Below, piece after piece: positions 1 through 10,890 of a stretch of DNA of 64,000 bases. Both the position numbers and the translations under genes were made by a program. Each line of letters begins with the position of its first letter. Positions within the stretch are counted from its first letter, which is position 1. The stretch is from Megalobrama amblycephala. Lineage: Eukaryota; Chordata; Actinopteri; Cypriniformes; Xenocyprididae. The stretch covers positions 23,314,226-23,378,225 of the forward strand of contig NC_063052.1 in NCBI RefSeq assembly GCF_018812025.1. Reading direction: 5' to 3'. The notes beneath the pieces are model-generated. The model had not been told where the DNA came from, searched no databases, and was given only the letters and a program-made list of their open reading frames with translations.

Positions 1-983
1 AAGACCCCCTGCTGGTTCAAGCAGGGCATGGCAATCGGGACAATGAACAGGAGGAAGGTCGTCTTCACAGATGCCTCCAAGATGGGTTGGGGAGCTCTGT
101 GCGACAACTGTCCGGCCTTCGGCACTTGGAACGGGCCGGAAAGCGAGCTTCATATCAACCATCTGGAAATGATGGCGGTATATCAAGCTCTCCAAGCCTT
201 CCTTCCCCTCCTGGTGGGACACCACGTCTTGGTCAGATCAGACAACATGACAGTGGTGTCCTTCATAAATCACCAGGGCGGGCTCTCTTCAAAGCCCCTC
301 TTCACTCTAGCGAAAACCATCTTAGAGTGCGCCCAACGCAACCTGCTCTCACATGTTGTCCCAGAACAACCTTCCCTCAGAGGAATGGTCGATCCACCCC
401 CACACAGTTCAGAAAATTTGGGATGTCTTCGGGAGGGCAGAGGTTGACCTCTTCGCCTCAGAAGACAATTATCATTGCCCAATATATTTCTCAAAAACCA
501 GGAATGTGCTGGCCCATGAGTGGCCCAGCCTCCTCCTGTATGCCTTTCCCCTGATCGCTCTGATTCCCCTGGTTGTCAAATGAATCATCCCAGACCCGAG
601 CTGTGGGATCATCATGTGTGGTTTCTCAATGGGAGCCTGCAAGAATGTCTTAAACACCATCTCACAAGCTAGAGCTCCATCAACAAGACGTCTCTACTCC
701 CTGAAATGGTCCATCTTTGCCACCTGGTGCATGGCCCGCGGTGTGAATCCATTGACTTCTGACATATAACAGATATTGTCCTTCCTTCAAGACTTAATGG
801 ATAGAGGTCGTACTCCCTCTACACTTAAGGTCTATGTCGTAGCAGCCTTTCATGCTTCTATAGCAGGGCAGTCAATAGGAATAAACAACTTGGTTGTTCA
901 CTTCCTTAAGGGATCCAGGAGGTTGAACCCTCCCCGTCCCCTCACGGTTCCTACCTGGGACCTATCCGTGGTGCTTAGAGGTC
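1..983 (+). mobile_element. DIRS retrotransposon fragment: RNase H, methyltransferase-like and recombinase N-terminal parts (decayed)
   Basis: The plus strand carries a recognisable RNase H region of a DIRS-type (tyrosine-recombinase) retrotransposon. Positions 28-350 encode TDASKMGWGALC, then HINHLEMMAVYQAL and RSDNMTVVSFINHQGGLSS. After a frame change near 350, positions 360-580 read RAEVDLFASEDNYHCP, the DIRS methyltransferase-like segment. From 776 the tyrosine recombinase N-terminal part begins (GRTPSTLKVYV, then GSRRLNPPRPLTVPTWDL). Several frame breaks and stops make it a pseudo-copy. The better preserved minus-strand copy at 38956-44189 has the same domains in the same order. The 5' part lies outside the window, and the copy is interrupted at 984 by a TTAA-flanked insertion. 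Confidence 0.85.
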
Positions 984-987
984 TTAA

Positions 988-2165
988 CTCTCTGGAGTCG
1001 GGAAATGCGCGGGCGCGTTTTGGAGGATTTTTTTTTCACATTGCAGCAAAACAGACTTAAAATACTCTGTCATTTTTTGTCATAGAGACATAAGTAATAT
1101 ATCAATTGAAACTATACAATATCTTCTTTTATTTGTGTACACTACAAACAAAACAAAATGATGAAAATCTGTATGTTAAAGCCATGGTTAGCGACCTATT
1201 GTGTACACTACAAACAAAACAAAATGATGAAAATCTGTATGTTAAAGCCATGGTTAGCGACCTATGGAAGACATGCCATTAGTTCCTGGAATGTCCTGTT
1301 CTTCTTTAGATTAATTTGTGGATTAAATGTGCACAGAGCGCCCTCCGGCTGCAAGTATAACAGTATCCAGTGCTCACAGTGATGACAATGAATATTAAAT
1401 AAATATTACTCCGCTGTATAGAAAATTGACATAAACATATTAATCCATCAATATTTCTTCAAATGTGCATGCTTTTAAGCTAAAGCCTATATGAAATGCC
1501 ACAGAGGTAACATAATTGTTCAGACACTTTGCATCACAGAAATACATTATATTTTAAAGTATATAATAGAATACCATTATTTTAAATTGTAATAATATTT
1601 CACAGTATTGCTGTTTTTTCTGTATGTTTGATATACACCATGATGAGCTTGAGACATGATCACAGAGGGTTTTTTCACAGCCTACCTGTCTGAAAGAGCT
1701 CATTAATATGCAGGTCATTAGAGGTTATTTTGTCTTGTCATGATGATTCACGCCTCCACACATACTGTGTTTCTTGACAAAAAGTGTCTTACAAAAACTA
1801 AATCAATATATTGTTTTATATGAACGAGTAGGCAGGGTAATTTTTACATAATTTTGAAGCAAAAACTCTAGTCTACAACCTCCAATACACAGAAGTCTTG
1901 TGAACACAGATAATATATTTTTTTGGCCTTATTTCAGTGACTTAAGTTTTTTGTTTTTTTCAATAACCATGCATAAATGTTATTCCTTCAAAAACACAAA
2001 CATGTACATACATGTTCCTCACATATTATTGTAGCCTAGTTTGTGCTGAATACAGTGTAATGACACTTTTGTCATTAATACGTTTATGAACAACTGAAAA
2101 AAACACAAATGTCAGGGCATGTCAAAACTTCTCCAGGCCCCAAATCAGCCTCAGACTCTAGAGGG
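988..2165. mobile_element. piggyBac-like non-autonomous element (copy 1), TTAA target duplication
   Basis: The element is bounded by TTAA at 984-987 and 2166-2169. Its ends are inverted: CTCTCTGGAGTC at the left and GACTCTAGAGGG at the right. It interrupts the DIRS recombinase reading region, which resumes at 2170 with GGCCCTCCCTTTGAGCC (DIRS protein PFEPIQ). A longer relative lies at 13283-14833. I see no transposase. A 65-bp tandem duplication sits inside at about 1135-1265. Assignment to piggyBac rests on the TTAA site and the CNCT-type termini, not on coding content. Confidence 0.75.
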
Positions 2166-2169
2166 TTAA

Positions 2170-3003
2170 AGGCCCTCCCTTTGAGCCAATCCAGACTGCC
2201 GACTTACATCCCCTGTAGCTGAAAACCGCTTTCCTGCTAGCTTTAGCATCGTGTTGGTTATTCTCTCCGCTCTTCCTCCTTCTCAGGATGATCAGGAGTC
2301 GAACCTACTCTGTCCTGTCAGGGCCCTGAGGGCCTATATTGACCGTTCCACCTTTTTTCGCCAGGCGGAACAGCTTTTCGCCTGCTCCGGTGGCCGCACG
2401 AAAGGTCTTCCAGTCACAAAGCCCAGACTTTCCAGATGGATTGTCGATGCCATAGTGCTCGCTTACTCCTCTTTAGGCCTTCAATGCCCTTTAGGCGTAA
2501 GCGCGCATTCCATGAGAGGCATGGCCTCCTCATGGGCATGATCCTGTCGCCGTCCACATTTGTCAGGTTTTATAACCTGGACGTTCCTGCGCTTCAGACA
2601 CAGGTCCTTTCTGTGTAAACCTCACTGCTGTGACTAGCTTATGTTTTTCTGTTATGTCCCCGACCATGTCCGGGTATAACTACATTTTATGCCCACTATA
2701 TGCATTCTAGGCCCCACTGGCGCCTTGGCTATATGGGATTGGTATTGGATTGGTGACTACAGTATTTCAGTCGCCGTTGTCCGTGCCATCCTGTCCTATA
2801 GGTATCTGGTGCAAGCCCTTTTAAGTGCTCTGCCCTGATGCTCTGTCGTCCCCCTGCGAAGCACGGCGTGATTGAACTGTCCCCATATGCATCTCGTCTT
2901 ATCTATAATAAGACATTTGACGCAGAACGAGTGTAGTATCGAAAAGGAACATACTCGGTTACCGACCTAACCTCAGTTCCCGACGTAACCTTGGTTCCCT
3001 TAG
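2170..3003 (+). mobile_element. DIRS fragment: recombinase C-terminus and internal complementary region (duplicate 1)
   Basis: This continues the DIRS copy after the TTAA insertion. Positions 2251-2541 encode the recombinase C-terminal region (LLCPVRALRAYIDRS, then RLSRWIVDAI and AHSMRGMASSWA). The catalytic H-x2-R is present as HSMR, but an in-frame TGA follows SSWA. The sequence after 2880 carries the GTTACCGACCTAACC-type internal complementary region. About 130 bp of recombinase sequence that duplicate 2 retains (3701-3832) is deleted at 2250/2251. The piece ends abruptly in Tc1-related DNA at about 3003. Confidence 0.8.
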
Positions 3004-3666
3004 AAATTATTATGCAAATTATATCTTTCTCTGATTTTCATAATTAGTCAATGCAAATGACAGTCAGTATAATTTAAGTCATCAACCATTAGGGTATAAT
3101 TCGAATTTTATTAAACAAACTTCCTAATGATAACAGTATTTATTTCAAAAATAAAAAAAAATGAAAATGCACTGTTCCAAATTATTATGCACAACGGAGT
3201 TTAAACATTTTATAGGTTGTAAAGAACTGAAAACGGGCATTTGCTGAATTTTCAGTATTAGGTGGTCATATATACTGAAATCAAAAGCTATTTCAATCAA
3301 AAACATCCTAACAGGGCAAGTTGCATCTTAACATAGGACCCCTTCTTTGATATCACCTTCACAATTCTTGCATCCATTGAATTTGTGGGTTTTTGGAGAG
3401 TTTCTGCTTAAATTTCTTTGCAGGATGTCAGAATAGCCTCCCAGAGCTGCTGTTTTGATGCAAACTGCCTCCCACCCTCAGAGATCTACATACTTTGCCA
3501 AGATCATTTTCACACCTTCTGGTGTGGTAGGGACCCTAAAGGGGCCTACCAGCTCTCTCCCCATGATTCCAGCTCAAAACATGACTCCACCACCTTGTTG
3601 ACGTTGCAGCCTTGTTGGGACATGGTGGCCATCCACCAACCATCCAATAATCCATCTATCTGGACC
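3004..3666. mobile_element. Truncated Tc1/mariner fragment, near-identical to the copy at 5574-6927
   Basis: From AAATTATTATGCAAATT at 3004 to CTATCTGGACC at 3666 the sequence is almost base-for-base the left half of the Tc1-like element at 5574-6927. The main difference I see is one A in a poly-A run. Both ends are truncated: the outermost terminal bases and the right half are missing. It is sandwiched between two duplicates of the same DIRS segment. A short templated insertion (TGCATCTAT, a near repeat of nearby CCATCTATC) lies at the right junction. Confidence 0.85.
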
Positions 3667-3675
3667 TGCATCTAT

Positions 3676-4899
3676 CTTTCCTGCTAGCTTTAGCATCGGT
3701 TAAACGTGTGGGAGATTGCAGGCACTCTCTGTGAGCCTCTCCTGCCTTGAATTCGGGCCTAGCGACTCCAAGGTCGTCCTGAAACCAAGACATAAATACA
3801 TCCCGAAGGTACTATCCACCCCCTTTTAGGCGTTGGTTATTCTCTCCGCTCTTCCTCCTTCTCAGGATGATCAGGAGTCGAACCTACTCTGTCCTGTCAG
3901 GGCCCTGAGGGCCTATATTGACCGTTCCACCTTTTTTCGCCAGGCGGAACAGCTTTTCGCCTGCTCCGGTGGCCGCACGAAAGGTCTTCCAGTCACAAAG
4001 CCCAGACTTTCCAGATGGATTGTCGATGCCATAGTGCTCGCTTACTCCTCTTTAGGCCTTCAATGCCCTTTAGGCGTAAGCGCGCATTCCATGAGAGGCA
4101 TGGCCTCCTCATGGGCATGATCCTGTCGCCGTCCACATTTGTCAGGTTTTATAACCTGGACGTTCCTGCGCTTCAGACACAGGTCCTTTCTGTGTAAACC
4201 TCACTGCTGTGACTAGCTTATGTTTTTCTGTTATGTCCCCGACCATGTCCGGGTATAACTACATTTTATGCCCACTATATGCATTCTAGGCCCCACTGGC
4301 GCCTTGGCTATATGGGATTGGTATTGGATTGGTGACTACAGTATTTCAGTCGCCGTTGTCCGTGCCATCCTGTCCTATAGGTATCTGGTGCAAGCCCTTT
4401 TAAGTGCTCTGCCCTGATGCTCTGTCGTCCCCCTGCGTAGCACGGCGTGATTGAACTGTCCCCATATGCATCTCGTCTTATCTATAATAAGACATTTGAC
4501 GCAGAACGAGTGTAGTATCTAAAAGGAACATACTCGGTTACCGACCTAACCTCGGTTCCCGACGTAACCTTGGTTCCCTTAGATATGGAATGAGTACTGC
4601 GTACTTTGCCACACTACTCGCGAGACACCTCATGCCGTCGCTAGTCAAATTAAATTGATTTGCCATTGTGAGACGGCCACTTATGTAGCCGGCTCTGCTG
4701 CGCCATCATTGGCTTGTTTACTTTAACTTCACAAACCAATAGCCATGCGGTTTCACTGCATGATTGAAAAAGGCTTCAGAAATCAGAGAAAAAAGGAGTT
4801 TTCCCCATATGCGTCTCATCTTATGTATAATAAGACATTCAACACAGTATTCGTTCCGTATCTAAGGGAACCGAGGTTATGTCAGTAACCGAGTACGTT
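3676..4899 (+). mobile_element. DIRS fragment: recombinase C-terminus plus 3' inverted terminal repeat (duplicate 2)
   Basis: This piece repeats the segment 2253-2999 as 3832-4581 with only a few substitutions. It additionally retains 3701-3832, including a GTGGGAGATTGCAGGCACTC motif that corresponds to the RVGDLQALS recombinase motif in decayed form. Positions 4585-4899 are the 3' inverted terminal repeat. They contain the TTTCACTGCATGATTGAAAA and GAGGTTATGTCAGTAACCG motifs, which match the ends of the copy at 38956-44189. The repeat terminates in GTT at 4897-4899, the trinucleotide also seen at the ends of the other DIRS copy. Confidence 0.82.
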
Positions 4900-5227
4900 A
4901 TTGTGTAGGCAATTGCACAGCAAAAATGACCCCATAGCACCCCCTAGCATCCAATCAGTGCTAATACCAGTATCATCGGTTTGAACTTGGATACCGTTTC
5001 AAAGTTATGATATTGCTGCAAGTCTATCTCAAACCAACTTAAATGACAGTCCAGCTATGGGATTGGGTCAAAGGTTGAACCTCTGGCACTCTCACAAAGG
5101 GTTCCAAATGTAAATGTCCTCTTATATCTATGACAACTAATGAGGTCACATTGGTATTGAAGACACAAATTATTTGGTTGCCACTTGTTTATTTACTTAT
5201 ACATTTATTTATTTTTTTCTTTTCCAG
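4900..5227 (+). other. Intron tail upstream of the sialyltransferase exon
   Basis: No coding signal is seen here. The stretch ends in a pyrimidine-rich tract (TTTTTTTCTTTTCCAG) that forms the acceptor of the exon starting at 5228. The DIRS assembly at 1-4899 therefore lies in this intron, if the upstream exons lie outside the window to the left. Confidence 0.6.
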
Positions 5228-5392
5228 GTGAGTGTATTTGGGTTTGGAGCAGATGAAAATGGAAACTGGCATCATTACTTTGAACAAAATAAGCATCATC
5301 ATAATGCTGGCAATCACGGAGGAAGCTATGAATATCATATTGCACTTAAGCTTCATGAGAAAAAAGGAATTCGGTTGTATAAAGGATGGTGA
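5228..5392 (+). CDS. ST3Gal-family alpha-2,3-sialyltransferase, terminal coding exon
   Basis: The exon follows a good acceptor (CTTTTCCAG) and runs in frame from VSVFGFGADENGNWHHYFE to a TGA at 5390-5392, giving 54 residues. The family consists of Golgi type II membrane enzymes that transfer sialic acid from CMP-Neu5Ac to galactose. This exon carries two of the four conserved sialylmotifs. Motif III is visible as the aromatic/His cluster WHHYFE. Motif VS is visible as H-x4-E in NHGGSYEYHI, and its His is the catalytic base in ST3Gal1. The C-terminus KLHEKKGIRLYKGW is typical in length and character. GADENGNWHHYFE points to the ST3GAL1/2 subgroup by recollection. Remaining exons must lie to the left of the window. 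The presumed 3' UTR is interrupted by a Tc1 element 181 bp after the stop. Confidence 0.87.
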   Translation: MSVFGFGADENGNWHHYFEQNKHHHNAGNHGGSYEYHIALKLHEKKGIRLYKGW

Positions 5393-5573
5393 TTACAGTA
5401 AATTTCACATTTATTAAGTATTCTTAATATTATGTATGGTCAAGACATTTTTTAATAAGGTCATCATGAACAAATCAAAGGCTATTTACAGGCAGTACGC
5501 TCAGTACTCAGTACCAGATATATATATTTATGCATTTACAAACACGTTCATGTCATGTTCTTACACCGCGTTC
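5393..5573 (+). other. Presumed proximal 3' UTR of the sialyltransferase
   Basis: This is AT-rich sequence directly after the stop, without an obvious AATAAA before the Tc1 element begins. No coding signal is seen. Confidence 0.45.
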
Positions 5574-6927
5574 CAAATTATTATGCAAATTATATCTTTC
5601 TCTGATTTTCATAATTAGTCAATGCAAATGACAGTCAGTATAATTTAAGTCATCAACCATTAGGGTATAATTCGAATTTTATTAAACAAACTTCCTAATG
5701 ATAACAGTATTTATTTCAAAAATAAAAAAAAAATGAAAATGCACTGTTCCAAATTATTATGCACAACGGAGTTTAAACATTTTATAGGTTGTAAAGAACT
5801 GAAAACGGGCATTTGCTGAATTTTCAGTATTAGGTGGTCATATATACTGAAATCAAAAGCTATTTCAATCAAAAACATCCTAACAGGGCAAGTTGCATCT
5901 TAACATAGGACCCCTTCTTTGATATCACCTTCACAATTCTTGCATCCATTGAATTTGTGGGTTTTTGGAGAGTTTCTGCTTAAATTTCTTTGCAGGATGT
6001 CAGAATAGCCTCCCAGAGCTGCTGTTTTGATGCAAACTGCCTCCCACCCTCAGAGATCTACATACTTTGCCAAGATCATTTTCACACCTTCTGGTGTGGT
6101 AGGGACCCTAAAGGGGCCTACCAGCTCTCTCCCCATGATTCCAGCTCAAAACATGACTCCACCACCTTGTTGACGTTGCAGCCTTGTTGGGACATGGTGG
6201 CCATCCACCAACCATCCAATAATCCATCTATCTGGACCATCCAGGGTTGCACGACACTCATCAGTAAACAAGACTGTTTGAAAATTAGTCTTCATGTATG
6301 TCTGGGCCCACTGCTACCGTTTCTGCTTGTGAGCATTGGTTAGGCATGGCTGAATAGTAGGTTTATGCACAAATGCAAGCCTCTGGAGGATCCTACACCT
6401 TAAGGTTTGCGGGACTCCAGAGGCACAAGCAGCTTCAAATACCTGTTTGCTGCTTTGTAATGGCATTTTAGCAGCTGCTGTCTTAATCCGATGAATTTGT
6501 CTGGCAGAAACCTTCCCCACTCTGCCTTTATCTGCACAAACCCGTCTGTGCTCTGAATCAGCCACAAATCTCTTCACAGTACGATGATCACGCTTAAGTT
6601 TTTGTGAAATATCTAATGTTTTCATACCTTGTCCAAGGCATTGCACTATTTGATGCTTTTCGGCAGCAGAGAGATCCTTTTTCTTTCCCATATTGCTTGA
6701 AACCTGTGGCCTGCTTAATAATGTGGAATGTCCTTCTTAAGTACCTTTCCTTTAATTGGGCTCATCTGGCAAACTAATTATCACAGGTGTCTGAGATTCA
6801 TTTCAGTGATCCAATAAGCCCTGAGACACAATACCATCTATGAGTTTAATTGAAAAACAAAAAATTTGAAAAAAAAAAATTTTTATGACACTTACATCCA
6901 ATTTGCATAATAATTTGGAACGCGGTG
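5574..6927 (-). mobile_element. Tc1/mariner element with IR/DR-type ends and TA target site
   Basis: The terminal inverted repeats CACCGCGTTCCAAATTATTA (left) and its complement (right, ending CGCGGTG) are flanked by TA at 5572-5573 and 6928-6929. A second copy of the TTCCAAATTATTATGCA motif lies about 170 bp inside the left end (5747-5765). A weaker one lies inside the right end (about 6712-6731), giving the double-repeat (IR/DR) organisation known from Sleeping Beauty-type elements. At 1354 bp it is shorter than a typical ~1.6 kb autonomous Tc1, and the transposase is decayed. Confidence 0.85.
6314..6691 (-). pseudogene. Tc1-like transposase N-terminal region (helix-turn-helix DNA-binding domains)
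   Basis: The frame opens with MGKKKDLSAAEKHQIVQCL, continues with TLDISQKLKRDHRTVKRFV, and then has a second basic region GRVGKVSARQIHRIKTAA. This is the paired-like double HTH of Tc1 transposases, which binds the element's ends. The catalytic DDE part lies further along the same strand (6240-5990 region) but is broken by stops; antisense remnants such as GGRQFASKQQLWEAI can be read. The copy cannot encode an active enzyme. Confidence 0.8.
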
Positions 6928-6929
6928 TA

Positions 6930-7206
6930 CATGAGATTGCTGTCATTACCAGATGGCATACATGTGATTCTATAGTAGTTATCAACAATGAACAGATATG
7001 TAACAGCTATTATTACCAATGGAGGGAAAGATGAGGAATATGTGTGTATGTGTGAATATGTGTGTTATGATGTATCTTTGTTAAATGAGATAGGTGTGAA
7101 GATTGGAACATAATCTGCTGTTGATTTCTAGTGGATTATTTGGACCATGAAATGCTATCAAGTGAGGTTATTAGGCACTTGGTAGTTGGATACAGAGGAT
7201 GTGTCG
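6930..7206. other. Intergenic, no feature recognised
   Basis: This is AT-rich sequence with a short TGTG-rich patch near 7040-7070. Nothing coding or repetitive is recognised. Confidence 0.4.
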
Positions 7207-7309
7207 GTGTACTGCCTCTGTGAAGTTGGCACCCCATAAATGATTTGTGCCGCAAAAACGAACATTTGTGCTGGTTTGGTGTTCGAGATTTTGAGCATTA
7301 TTTTTTGGT

Positions 7310-8266
7310 CGTGTGATGTCATTCTCCACCCCATGTCGTTCAAATCGCTCCAAACCGGTGCCATTCATTTGTGCACGATTTGTGCCGTTAAAACATTGTA
7401 ACTGTTTTCCTTCCACAGATATAAGAAATATAATTCTGGAGCTGTGACGTCACTCTCCACCCCTCTTCATCTAAATCGCACGAAACTGGTGTCATTGGTT
7501 TGTGCTCAATTTGTGCCCTTAAAATGAACATTGTATCTATTTCCCCTCCTATAACAAATATAATCAAGTACAAGTCTCTGCAGGACAGTAGGCGAGGCCA
7601 TAAACAGAGGGGCATTTTTGAGAGCGCAACCTGATTTGCCCATGTCAGAGTGTGGATAGGGTTTAGTGGTGGGGTCGGATGAAGGGGATCATTTTCACTG
7701 CATAATATATTAAACACCCACCATTTTGAAAACACCCACAAATACAGAAATGCCCACTTTTGTTCCGCAGAGACCTCATACTCAATATAATTCAGGAGCT
7801 GTGATGTCACTCTCCACCCCATGCTGTGCAAATTCCTCCAAACCGGTACCATTTGTTTGTGCTTGATTTGTGCCGTTAAAACAAACATTGTAACTAAGAC
7901 CTCTTCTTAAATATAAAGAAAAAATGTTTTATGAACAGTTATGTAACTCTGCACCCCATGCCATTCAAATCGTTCCAGGCCGGTGTCGTTCGTTTGTGCT
8001 CGATTTGTGCCGGTTTGTGCCGTTAAAATAAACCCTGTAAGTGATTATCTTTTTTAAAAATTAATAAAAAACCCAATCTCCACCACATGTCATCTAAATC
8101 ACTCCAAACTGAAACTTGAGCATTTGTGCTCAATTTGTGCTGTTAAAAGAAACCCTGTAAGTGATTACCTTTTTAAAAAATTATGGAAAAACCCAATCTC
8201 CACTGCATGTCATCTAAATCGCTCCAAACTGAAACTCGAGCGTTTGTGCTCGATTTGTGCTGTTAA

Positions 8267-8321
<55 letters not shown>

Positions 8322-8328
8322 GGCCTAA

Positions 8329-8363
<35 letters not shown>

Positions 8364-8460
8364 AGACAATCTCCACCCCACGTCTTCTAAAATCCAAAAA
8401 AGTGCTGTTTGTTTGTGCTCAATTTGTGCCGGTTTGTGCTGTTAATAAAAGTAACTACGA
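7310..8460 (+). repeat. Left subterminal tandem array, about seven units
   Basis: Units begin near 7320, 7450, 7805, 7955, 8085, 8200 and 8370. Each contains CTCCACCCCATG, then TCAAATCGCTCCAAACCGG, then TTTGTGCTCGATTTGTGCC and GTTAAAA. Spacing is irregular (about 110-350 bp), so this is a degenerate satellite-like array rather than a strict minisatellite. Confidence 0.8.
8267..8362 (+). repeat. (TAA)n microsatellite followed by poly-A
   Basis: An ATAATAATA run of about 55 bp is followed, after a short interruption, by roughly 30 A residues. It lies inside an array unit. Confidence 0.95.
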
Positions 8461-8599
8461 CCGCTTCATAAATGGACTTATTATTATCTTATTATTATGT
8501 GATATTGTCACAACCACGTAAGCCTAAATGTTACCTGCCTACTTCTGTAACCAGTACTGTGCTATGCTGTGCTATAGTACTGGGACACATATTTGATTA

Positions 8600-8633
<34 letters not shown>

Positions 8634-9419
8634 GACTATATTATTGCATGGTAAATTTTCAAATATATTAAACAGCTATTTGATGTTTAACGTGTTTCTG
8701 CGCCCCTAGGAAAGTCTGCCTATACGGAAAAGATATGTGCTCTCAGACTAAATAAAAAAGCTTGTATGCAGGACAGTTTACAGTTTAATTAAAAATTTGG
8801 TAGACACGTTAGAGAAGTGAATTTTTTTAATTAATTAGCCTATTGTGCAATCCAGAAACTCACAGGAGTGTATGTCTAACATTTTATAACACTGCTTCAC
8901 ATATTCCACGGAGAAAGATAACATGCTGCAACTAATAGGCCTTGTGGAATCTTGTTTTGCTTTGATTTCATCATCTAACTGCAAAATGCATAACGCAATA
9001 CACCTTAAGCCGCGCACACACTTAATGATTGTAAGGCCGCTTATGAATATAAATCGATAATTATGACTTATCGCGCTCAAACGCGTCCAGTCAGAGCCAG
9101 TTGCGTTCAGTCTGCGATTACAGTCGGTGTTTAAATTCCATGTATAAGTATTTAAATCGGCTTCAGTCGCAGGAAACAATCGCTGTATGTTGAGCACAGT
9201 CTTAGAATGTTTTGTTTTAGATAGTCGTTAAATGTGTGCCTGGCTTTAGTTTAGTTTTGTTTATAAATTAATAGGTTGATTGAGTCCTTAATGTTTTTTC
9301 CCTTCTTGACTGAAACCAGTTAATTAGGCCAAGATGTTTAGATTACTTGATGTTTAGATTGACTGTTTTATTTTGATAATAATCAGACTGCGAAATTAAG
9401 TTTGCAATGCTAGAATATG

Positions 9420-9453
<34 letters not shown>

Positions 9454-9621
9454 ACATTTTTGTGACATATCAGGACACAAATATGTATAATGACATGGGT
9501 ATGACATAGGTATTACTTATGAGGACATTACCCCATGTCCCCATTTTTCAAAAGGCTTATTAATCATACAGAATGAGTTTTTGTGAGAGTAAAAATGTGC
9601 AGTTTTCTGTGATGGGTAGGT
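8461..9621. other. Core of the composite element; microsatellites and a dispersed repeat
   Basis: It contains an (AAT)n run at about 8603-8632 and a (TG)n run at 9420-9451. The (TG)n is followed by CACATTTTTGTGACATATC..GGACA sequence, which resembles a common fish dispersed repeat. Open frames here are short and show no recognisable protein. Confidence 0.5.
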
Positions 9622-9998
9622 TTAAGTGTAGCACAAACGCTTGAGTTTCAGTTTGGAGCTATTTAGATTACATGGGGTGTAGACGTGGGTTTTTTCATTA
9701 TTTTTTAAAGGGGACCTATTATGCAAAATTCACTTTTGCATGGTGTTTGGACATAAATGTGTGTTGGCAGTGTGTGTACAGAACCACCCTATAGTGATAA
9801 AAATCCACCCACTCCTTTTTTTTTTGAATCCCCATAAATCATAAGCAGTGTCTCTGAACAAGCCGTTTCCAGATCCCTGGCAGTGTGATGTCACAAAAGC
9901 CACAGGCCCCTCCCCTGAATGTTGACAGACAGACCGATTTAAAATAGAAACACCCTGAGCACGTTCACAGTGAGTCCGCCATTGCTGCACACACGAGA

Positions 9999-10235
9999 AT
10001 GTCTCCCAAGCGTTTTGCGTTTGGTGTTCTGTAGCTGGATGGATTAATCCACATAGCTCTCTTCATTTACTACCTAAATCTGAGCTGCTGAAAACGAGGT
10101 GGATTAACTTGGTTTTCCAGGAAAATGCTCCCTCAGTTCTGCTGAAATTCGTTTATGTCTGCACGAATCATTTCACACCGGACTGCTTTGTGAACGAATA
10201 TCAATACAAAGGGACAATACAAAACAGAGACTGTT
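9999..10235 (+). pseudogene. THAP-domain fragment of a Kolobok-type transposase
   Basis: An ATG at 9999 reads MSPKRFAFGVL and then stops. In a shifted frame, WINLVFQENAPSVLLKFVYV is followed by CTNHFTPDCFVNEY, which is the C-x2-H and conserved F of a THAP zinc finger (C2CH). The cysteines at the N-terminus are lost and the reading frame is broken, so it is non-functional. THAP domains bind DNA and occur both in host proteins and in P/Kolobok-type transposases. Confidence 0.65.
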
Positions 10236-10397
10236 GTAGCGAATTAACTCAAATGGGAAATATTAATAATTATTCATAACTCAATATGATTTATTAATTA
10301 TGATTAATTATGCATATGTAAATCTGTTAATCAGATTAACTGGATATAGCTACATTAATCTTAATATTACAATCAATTAACCTGTGGTCCAGGAAAC

Positions 10398-10890
10398 TGT
10401 AATGTCATGTCATGTCTCGTTTTGGTTTTGTTTTATTTTCACGGTTTTTGGTTTGTTTTCATTGTTATGCTTTGTTTGTTTTGCCATGTCTTTTGTGTCA
10501 TGTGATTCCATTGCCCTCTTGTGTTCATGTCATGTGCTTCCCCTGTCTCATGTGTCATGTTCTGATTGTTTGGTTTTGTCATGTGATTTCAGTTTTGTCT
10601 TTCCATTGGTCCATCGTCTTCATTGTTCACAGGTGTTCCTTGTTTGTCATTAGTCCCTTTGTATAAATAGGTTTCATTCATGTTTCATTGTACTCTTGTA
10701 TAGCTTTGTTTTGTGTAACCTGCTGTTTGGTGAGTGTATGTTTCTGTTGTCAAGTCAAGTCAAGTCAAGTCAAGTCACGTCTTTGTTTTTGTTTCATGTT
10801 TGTATTTTGTATTTTTGGACCACGTTAATAAAACTGCACATGGGTTCTCAACAACGCTCGCCTCCAGTGGACTTCATCTCCTCCGTTACA
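10398..10890 (+). mobile_element. Probable solo LTR
   Basis: A 493-bp unit starts TGTAATGTCATG and ends CTCCGTTACA. It has a TATA-like TATAAATAG near 10662 and AATAAA near 10826, as expected for a retrotransposon LTR. The flanks GAAAC and GGAAC are an imperfect 5-bp duplication. A (CAAGT)5 run lies inside at 10751-10777. No internal coding region accompanies it. Confidence 0.6.

Noticed and set aside
3418..3687. Plus-strand frame beginning MQDVRIASQSCCFD, repeated at 5990
   Set aside because: It is the antisense of the decayed Tc1 transposase catalytic region; the sense strand reads GGRQFASKQQLWEAI-type transposase sequence.
9420..9451. CRISPR-like or regulatory array in the TG and TAA runs
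   Set aside because: These are simple dinucleotide and trinucleotide microsatellites without spacers, in a eukaryotic genome.
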